Assembly (NCBI GenBank): GCA_965214525.1
Contig: OZ243959.1
Span: 2,108,001-2,172,000 of the forward strand
Source: Qipengyuania_B sp965214525
GTDB taxonomy: Bacteria > Pseudomonadota > Alphaproteobacteria > Sphingomonadales > Sphingomonadaceae
Reading direction: 5' to 3'
Length of the DNA: 64,000 bases
Of the stretch, positions 59,397 through 64,000 are shown in pieces (position 1 is the first letter of the stretch; every line of letters starts with the position of its first letter). Both the position numbers and the translations under genes were made by a program. The notes below the pieces were generated by a model. That model was not told the origin of the DNA. It made no database searches and was given only the letters and a program-made list of their open reading frames with translations.

Positions 59397-60248
59397 GTGC
59401 AGCGAAAAGACATCTGGCTGGTCGTGAACGCCCAATCCGGTAGCAACACCGAAGCGGCCATTCGCACGCTGGATGAACATTGCGGGGACAGCGGTTTCCA
59501 TATTACCCGCAAGATACGGTTTCCCGACGAGGACATTCCTGAAGGCCGGGCGCTCGATACGGCAGGGATTGATACGCTGGCGGTTTTTACCGGCGATGGC
59601 ACCATCAACGCCGTCATCACCGCCCTATATGGCTGGGGCGGCGCGGTGTGGGTGTTGCCCGGCGGCACGATGAACCTGCTCAGCCACCGGATGCACGGGG
59701 ACGCCGAGCTGCAAACCATCGTCGAACGGGTATCGCGCGGAGCGGTCCGGAAGGTGCGTCCGCAGATCGCGCGATGCGCTGCGGGCGATGCGCTCGCCGG
59801 CCTGCTTGCCGGCCCGGGTTGCGCGTGGAACAATGTGCGCGAGGCGATGCGCGAGAAGGATTTGCCCGCCATCGCCCAGGGAACGGCAAGCGCTTTCAGC
59901 GAGACCACCTCGGGCGCAACCGTTCGCTGCGAACGCCCGAAGCTCGGCAAGCGGGAAGGCTATCCGCTCATCGAGATGACGCCGAGTGGACGTGGGATCC
60001 AGCTCGATGCCTATTACGCCGATGACGCCGCCTCTTTCCTGCAGCAAAGCTGGGCCTTGCTGCAACGCGATTTCCGGGCCGGACCGCATGACCGGCTTGG
60101 ACTGGTGGATACGCTGACACTGGGCAAGGAGGATGCCGCACCGATCGATTTGCTGATCGATGGCGAGCCGGCGACGTTACCGTCCAGTGCGGACTTTTCC
60201 ATAGCAACCGTCGAAGTCGATCTGCTAGCAACCGACCATGGCTACTGA
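59397..60248 (+). CDS. Diacylglycerol kinase-family lipid kinase (divergent)
   Basis: 283 residues starting at GTG 59397 (MQRKDIWLVVNAQSGSN, the family's N-terminal NxxSG). The GGDGT signature of the DAGK/YegS/sphingosine-kinase fold reads FTGDGTINAV here, and PGGTMNLLSH replaces the usual PxGTxN. Substrate may therefore be a sphingolipid or other lipid rather than diacylglycerol. The frame is open upstream but shadows the previous gene. It overlaps the following metallophosphoesterase by 11 bases. Confidence 0.85.
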   Translation: MQRKDIWLVVNAQSGSNTEAAIRTLDEHCGDSGFHITRKIRFPDEDIPEGRALDTAGIDTLAVFTGDGTINAVITALYGWGGAVWVLPGGTMNLLSHRMHGDAELQTIVERVSRGAVRKVRPQIARCAAGDALAGLLAGPGCAWNNVREAMREKDLPAIAQGTASAFSETTSGATVRCERPKLGKREGYPLIEMTPSGRGIQLDAYYADDAASFLQQSWALLQRDFRAGPHDRLGLVDTLTLGKEDAAPIDLLIDGEPATLPSSADFSIATVEVDLLATDHGY

Positions 60249-61098
60249 CGACACATTGATATTCCATCTTTCGGACATTCATTTCGGGCTGGAGGACAAC
60301 CAGGCGCTCGATTGGGCAAAATCCGAAATAGCCGAGCGCCAGCCTGCTGCCGTGGCCATCACCGGCGATCTCACCATGCGCGCCAGGCAACGCGAATTTG
60401 ATGCGGCATGCCGCTGGATCTCCAGCCTCGATGCGCCCATCACGGTGGAAGTGGGAAATCACGACCTGCCCTACTTCAATCCGGTCGAGCGGTTCTTCGA
60501 TCCCTACAAGCGTATTCGCGCCATCGAGGACAAGGTGGAGCGTGAACTGCAATTGCCGGGCCTCGCCATCGTGCCGCTGAAGACGGTGCGCCGGTGGCAA
60601 CCAAGGCCGGACTGGTCGAAAGGCTGGGTGACGGATGCGGCGCTCGGCCGGTGCCTTGCCGCGATCGATGCCCTGCCTTCCGGAACGCGCGCGCTGGTGG
60701 CGGTGCATCACCCGCTGCGCGAAGTCGGGACGGAAGGTACGGCGCTGACCAAGAACGGTCGCAAGGCGCTGAACGAGTTGGCCAAGCGGAACGTGCTCGG
60801 GGTTCTATCTGGCCATGTCCACGATCCGTTCGACATCATGGAGGAAACGGTGAACGGCGCGGTGCGCATGATTGGCGCGGGCACTTTGTCCAAGCGGCTG
60901 CGCTCTTCGCCTCCCAGCTTCAACGAACTGTATTGGAATGGCGAGCGGCTGGAGGTGAAAGCGCGAAATCTGCGGGACGTCGCGACACCCGATATGCAGA
61001 TCAGGGATGTGCCGGAAGATGCGATGCCACCAAGAAAGCCTGACGAACCAGTCGCCCCTGTCAGAGAAGTGCCGCGCACCGATCCGCCGGTGCATTGA
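60238..61098 (+). CDS. Metallophosphoesterase
   Basis: 286 residues of calcineurin-like type. Metal motifs: HLSDIHFG, ITGDLTMRARQ, EVGNHDLPYFN, VAVHHPLREVG, SGHVHDPF. The C-terminus is a Pro-rich disordered tail. Related to CpdA/Icc-like phosphodiesterases, but substrate is unknown. It overlaps the lipid kinase gene, so kinase and phosphatase are made together; a phosphate cycle on one lipid or nucleotide is possible. Confidence 0.9.
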   Translation: MATDDTLIFHLSDIHFGLEDNQALDWAKSEIAERQPAAVAITGDLTMRARQREFDAACRWISSLDAPITVEVGNHDLPYFNPVERFFDPYKRIRAIEDKVERELQLPGLAIVPLKTVRRWQPRPDWSKGWVTDAALGRCLAAIDALPSGTRALVAVHHPLREVGTEGTALTKNGRKALNELAKRNVLGVLSGHVHDPFDIMEETVNGAVRMIGAGTLSKRLRSSPPSFNELYWNGERLEVKARNLRDVATPDMQIRDVPEDAMPPRKPDEPVAPVREVPRTDPPVH

Positions 61099-61300
61099 TT
61101 AGCTGGCGATCGTTGCGGACGATGAGGTTGCATCGGCGCGGCGATCGTTGCGATTGCGGTTAAAGCCAAGCTCTCAAACGCAGGTTACGCGCGCCCGATT
61201 ACTGCGCCAGATCAGGATCGCGGCCAAGCCCGCCGATGCAAACAAGCGGCCTACCGTTTACCCACGGGGGGCAGCCGCTAGAGCATCTAGCCGAAGCGAA

Positions 61301-61792
61301 TCACATCCGCGCGTGGCGGCGCGCCGTCTCCAGATGGTTTTGAACAGGTGGTGCGATGCGGGCGGCAAAGGTGCGCAGACGCGGCGTATCGCCGGTCTGG
61401 GCATAGGTGCGATGAAGGTCCAGCGACTTTACGTGCGAGTCCACCTGTATTTGCCAGAACAGCCGGTCGAACTGCGCGCCAGAGGCGTTCAGCAATTGCG
61501 TCACCTGCTGGCGCTGCTGATCGTTCAGCACCGCGGGCGGCGGCACCACCGATGCGTCCTTGGCCGCGTCCAGCGCCTGATTGGTCGCGCGCGTGTGATC
61601 GGAAATCATCCGCATGGCGAAATCCTTCACCGCGGCATTCTGAGACTTCATCAGCGCGATCTGGCTGGTGGTGATCTCGAAGATGTCACCGCGCGCGCCC
61701 GCTTCCAGATAGGGCTGCGCCATCGTGGTGGTCTGCGCGAATGCAGGGGCGCAAAGGGCCAGGGCAAGGGTGGCAATGCCGGTGCGGATCAT
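61301..61792 (-). CDS. DUF4142 family periplasmic protein
   Basis: 163 residues. A signal peptide (MIRTGIATLALALCAPAFAQ) and a ferritin-like helical domain of the DUF4142 family (YLEAGARGDIFEITTSQIALMKSQNAAVKDFAMRMISDH). Such proteins are often stress-linked in alphaproteobacteria; no catalytic role is known. It is divergent from the lipoprotein hydrolase gene. The gap 61099-61300 downstream holds nothing I can support. Confidence 0.9.
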   Translation of the reverse strand: MIRTGIATLALALCAPAFAQTTTMAQPYLEAGARGDIFEITTSQIALMKSQNAAVKDFAMRMISDHTRATNQALDAAKDASVVPPPAVLNDQQRQQVTQLLNASGAQFDRLFWQIQVDSHVKSLDLHRTYAQTGDTPRLRTFAARIAPPVQNHLETARRHARM

Positions 61793-61914
61793 GAATAGGT
61801 CTCCTCAAACAAGCTGGGCGTTTGCACCGGGAACCACCTGTCTCCCGCTCCGGTTCCCATAAACCCTCGTGCTATTCCAATCGGTTGGATGGTTAACGCA
61901 TGTAACAAAGCCGG

Positions 61915-61931
61915 AACCGGTGGCCGGTTCT
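61915..61931. repeat. GAACCGG/CCGGTTC palindrome in divergent promoter region
   Basis: A perfect 7-bp inverted repeat with a 3-base loop (GAACCGG TGG CCGGTTC) in the 182-base gap between the divergent DUF4142 and hydrolase genes. It lies 44 bases before the hydrolase ATG. A nearby ATGTAACAAAG and GGTTACGG resemble GTAAC half-sites seen at 13553-13606. It could be an operator or a leader hairpin. Confidence 0.4.
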
Positions 61932-61974
61932 TCGGTTACGGAAACATTGACCCATCCATGAGGAACGAACGATT

Positions 61975-63144
61975 ATGCCCCTGCCTGCCTCCAAGACTTG
62001 CCGTATCTTCCTTGCTGGAGCCGCCATGATCGGTCTGTCGGCATGTGCGACCATGACTGACGATGCGATGATGGATGACACGATGGCCACGACCCAGCCA
62101 GATCGTACGCCGTCGGTTGCCGCTTTCGATTTCCCCCCGGCAAGCGCGGCGGACCCGATGGGGCAGGACATTCCTTTCAGTGGCAACGATGTCGATGCAG
62201 GCAACCAGGCCGTCATCGATGCGCTTCTGAAGGATCTGAACCTGCGTCCCTATCATACGCTGACACCCGAACAGGCGCGCCAGCAGCCCCTGTTCGGGGC
62301 CGGGGTAAAGGCGGTGATGGAGGATCGGGGGATGAGCATGGCTCCTCCCGAAGGGCTGACGCAGCAGACCGTGCAGATCCCGGGCGCCGACGGGCTGCTC
62401 GATGCGATCGTAGTGCGCCCTGCGACCGGCACGCAGCCACGTCCGCTGGTGGTGTATTTCCACGGTGGCGGTTGGGTGCTGGCAGATGCGGAGGCATATA
62501 TCGCCTCGGCGCGCGCACTGGCGAAGAAGCTGGACGCCGTGGTCGTGTCGGTGAATTATCGCCGGGCTCCGCAATACAAGTTCCCGGCGCAGCATAACGA
62601 TGCCTTTGCCGCCTATCGCGCCGTACGCGCCAATGCAGCAAGCCTTGGCGGCGATCCGGATCGCATGGTGCTTGCCGGCGAAAGTGCCGGCGGAAACCTT
62701 GCGGTGGCTACGGCAATCCGCCTTCGCGACGTCAACGAGCCGCTGCCCGATCACATCCTATCGGTTTACCCGGTTGCCGGGACCAATCTAAATACGGAAA
62801 GCTACCAGGAGAATGCCAACGCCTTGCCGCTCAACCGCGCGGCGATGGCCTGGTTCTTCCACCACACGATCAACGGGCCGCAGGATTTGAAGGACGGCCG
62901 CCTTGATCTGGTTTCCGCCAATCTGCGCGGTCTGCCCCCTGTCACCATCGTGCAGGCCGAGGTCGACCCGTTGCGGAGCGAAGGGCGGATGCTGGCCGAC
63001 CGGTTGCGGGCTGCCGGTGTCGATGTGGATAACCGGGTGTTCGAAGGAGCCACGCATGAATTCTTTGGCGCCGCTTCGGTCATCGAAGCTGCGGAGGCCG
63101 CGCAGGATTATGCGGTGCAGCGGATCAAGGGCACGTTGCGGTAG
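61975..63144 (+). CDS. Lipoprotein alpha/beta hydrolase (HSL/GDSAG-type esterase)
   Basis: 389 residues. A lipoprotein signal peptide ends in the lipobox GLSAC (Cys ~24). A low-complexity linker is followed by the hormone-sensitive-lipase-type fold: oxyanion HGGGWVLADA, nucleophile GESAGGNLAVA, acid in QAEVDPLRSEG and His in ATHEFFG. Substrates of this group are short esters. GAGGAA precedes the ATG. Product is likely anchored in the inner or outer membrane facing the periplasm. Confidence 0.92.
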   Translation: MPLPASKTCRIFLAGAAMIGLSACATMTDDAMMDDTMATTQPDRTPSVAAFDFPPASAADPMGQDIPFSGNDVDAGNQAVIDALLKDLNLRPYHTLTPEQARQQPLFGAGVKAVMEDRGMSMAPPEGLTQQTVQIPGADGLLDAIVVRPATGTQPRPLVVYFHGGGWVLADAEAYIASARALAKKLDAVVVSVNYRRAPQYKFPAQHNDAFAAYRAVRANAASLGGDPDRMVLAGESAGGNLAVATAIRLRDVNEPLPDHILSVYPVAGTNLNTESYQENANALPLNRAAMAWFFHHTINGPQDLKDGRLDLVSANLRGLPPVTIVQAEVDPLRSEGRMLADRLRAAGVDVDNRVFEGATHEFFGAASVIEAAEAAQDYAVQRIKGTLR

Positions 63145-63168
63145 TTCGCTTTCGCCGTTGACACAGAA

Positions 63169-63194
63169 AGGGCGGCCCCTCGCGGAGCCGCCCT
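63169..63194 (-). terminator. Intrinsic terminator for rplM-rpsI
   Basis: On the minus strand GGGCGGCTCC pairs with GGGGCCGCCC around a GCGA tetraloop, flanked by TTTCT downstream. Stem of ten pairs including one G-T. It is 40 bases after the rpsI stop and 25 bases from the convergent hydrolase stop, so it may work in both directions, mainly for rpsI. It shares CTCCGCGAGGGG with the terminator at 11477-11498. Confidence 0.75.
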
Positions 63195-63233
63195 ACCTTC
63201 TTCCGCCGTCGCGGAAAAAGCCGTGAATCTTCT

Positions 63234-63752
63234 CTAGCGTTTGGAGAACTGGAAGCTGCGGCGGGCCTTGGCGCGGCCGTACTTCTTGCGTTCCACCACG
63301 CGGCTGTCGCGGGTGAGGAAGCCCGCCGCCTTGACGGTCGAGCGCAGTGCCGGCTCGTACCGGGTCAGCGCCTGGCTGATGCCGTGCTTCACCGCACCGG
63401 CCTGACCCGACAGACCGCCGCCGCTGACCGTCGCGACGACATCGTACTGCCCCGCGCGATCGGTGATCGTGAAAGGCTGGTCGATGATCAGGCGCAAAGT
63501 CGGACGCGCGAAATATTCGGACTGGTCCTTGCCGTTGACGGTTACCGTTCCCTTGCCCGGCTTCAACCAGACCCGCGCGGTCGCATCCTTGCGGCGACCG
63601 GTGGCATAGGCGCGGCCCTGCTTGTCGAGCTGCTGTTCGCGCAAGGGTGTATCGCTGCCCTGCGCGATCGCAGCGGCATCCGCATCCGGCGCATCGCCGG
63701 CAATGTCTTTCAGTTCCGACAGATCGGAGACGGTCTTGGTATCGTCAGCCAT
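63234..63752 (-). CDS. rpsI: 30S ribosomal protein S9
   Basis: 172 residues. The conserved uS9 core begins GRAYATGRRKDATARVWLKPG and ends KARRSFQFSKR, the C-terminal tail reaching the P-site. An N-terminal acidic extension of ~45 residues (MADDTKTVSDLSELK and following) is typical of sphingomonads and absent in E. coli (130). Its ATG overlaps the rplM stop by one base, as usual for the L13-S9 operon. Confidence 0.97.
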   Translation of the reverse strand: MADDTKTVSDLSELKDIAGDAPDADAAAIAQGSDTPLREQQLDKQGRAYATGRRKDATARVWLKPGKGTVTVNGKDQSEYFARPTLRLIIDQPFTITDRAGQYDVVATVSGGGLSGQAGAVKHGISQALTRYEPALRSTVKAAGFLTRDSRVVERKKYGRAKARRSFQFSKR

Positions 63753-64000
63753 CAGGCGTTCGCCTTGTTCTTGCGGTTCATCGAAGCGACGTCGAGCGTC
63801 GCGGGGTTCTGGCCGTTATGCGGATGCTGGGTCCCGGCATACAAATGCAGTGCCTTCATCTGCTGACGCCCGAGCGGGCCGCGCGGAACCATCCGTTCGA
63901 CCGCCTTTTCCAGCACGCGTTCCGGAAAACGCCCTTCCAGCACCTTGGCCGGGGTCGTTTCCTTGATGCCGCCGATCCAGCCAGTATGGCGGTAGTATTT
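63752..64000 (-). CDS. rplM: 50S ribosomal protein L13 (N-terminus cut by window edge)
   Basis: C-terminal 82 residues of uL13; the frame is open to base 64000, so the start lies beyond the window. Visible signatures are YYRHTGWIGGIKE, RFPERVLEKAVERMVPRGPLGRQQMKALHLYAGTQHPHNGQ. The rplM-rpsI order is universal in bacteria. Confidence 0.96.
   Translation of the reverse strand, partial: KYYRHTGWIGGIKETTPAKVLEGRFPERVLEKAVERMVPRGPLGRQQMKALHLYAGTQHPHNGQNPATLDVASMNRKNKANA

Noticed and set aside
1..64000. tRNA, rRNA, CRISPR arrays, IS elements, prophage
   Set aside because: No T-loop/acceptor pattern, no spaced direct repeats, no transposase, integrase or phage-structural proteins were recognised by eye; a small ncRNA could still be missed.

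Overview
The window is a GC-rich, gene-dense chromosomal segment of an alphaproteobacterium. The best fit is Sphingomonadales, probably an Erythrobacteraceae-like member. The basis is gene content and order: a hemE / ppsR-family gene pair around the replication origin, a mnmE-mnmG-rsmG-parA-parB cluster, a PopZ-like DUF2497 protein, a DUF1013 regulator, DUF1192, DUF1491 and DUF6489 proteins, a CarD regulator, a bactofilin with its M23 partner, and paired BLUF photoreceptors. Nearly all of it is core chromosome. I found no insertion sequence, prophage, CRISPR array, rRNA or recognisable tRNA.

Layout. 1-7165 is a long minus-strand run: proA, nadD, rsfS, rlmH, an EnvC-like murein hydrolase activator, an S41 C-terminal processing protease, dsbB, coq7 and a secreted protein cut by the window edge. 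7384-8944 holds an M23 endopeptidase overlapping a bactofilin gene. 8948-14643 (minus) has an acyl-CoA synthetase, a DUF1013 regulator, a glycosyltransferase with an LpxH-like phosphatase, and a quinone oxidoreductase. 14758-20153 (plus) has a DUF1192 protein, clpA, and a DNA exonuclease / ATP-dependent ligase pair. 20365-24231 (minus) has a gamma-carbonic anhydrase-like protein, a GNAT acetyltransferase, hemB and another M23 peptidase. 24420-29599 (plus) has a Suv3-like helicase, an S4-domain protein, fdxA, a YihY/BrkB membrane protein, carD and a small lipoprotein. 29596-34415 is mixed metabolism: Sua5, acyl-CoA dehydrogenase, a sorbosone-dehydrogenase-like protein and a free methionine-R-sulfoxide reductase.

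The centre of interest is 34.4-50.1 kb. The 325-bp gap 44983-45307 between hemE and the ppsR-family gene has DnaA-box-like 9-mers, an AT-rich tract and an inverted repeat, and I interpret it as oriC. Genes diverge from it. To the left (minus) are hemE, hemJ, rho, two adjacent BLUF proteins, mnmE, mnmG, rsmG, parA and parB. To the right (plus) are ppsR, maf, aroE, coaE, dnaQ and hpf. Two parS-like sites lie 6-9 kb left of the origin, one inside rsmG and one between mnmE and mnmG. A third candidate lies about 13 kb to its right. A PopZ-like protein is encoded at 55988-56620, so origin, centromere, ParAB and the likely polar anchor fall within about 22 kb.

50.6-64.0 kb has a SleB-type hydrolase, exonuclease III, erpA, a CBS-domain protein, a 2Fe-2S ferredoxin-like protein, an S9 peptidase, popZ, a tolC with an apparent single-base frameshift near its 3' end, a degenerate PCMT-like protein, a diacylglycerol-kinase-like / metallophosphoesterase operon, a DUF4142 protein, a lipoprotein alpha/beta hydrolase, rpsI, and rplM (truncated by the window edge).

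I did not find an obviously new multi-gene defence or biosynthetic system. The observations most worth checking are the oriC/parS/PopZ neighbourhood, the tandem BLUF pair, the tolC frameshift, and several strong palindromes in promoter regions. All calls come from reading the sequence by eye; no database search was run.
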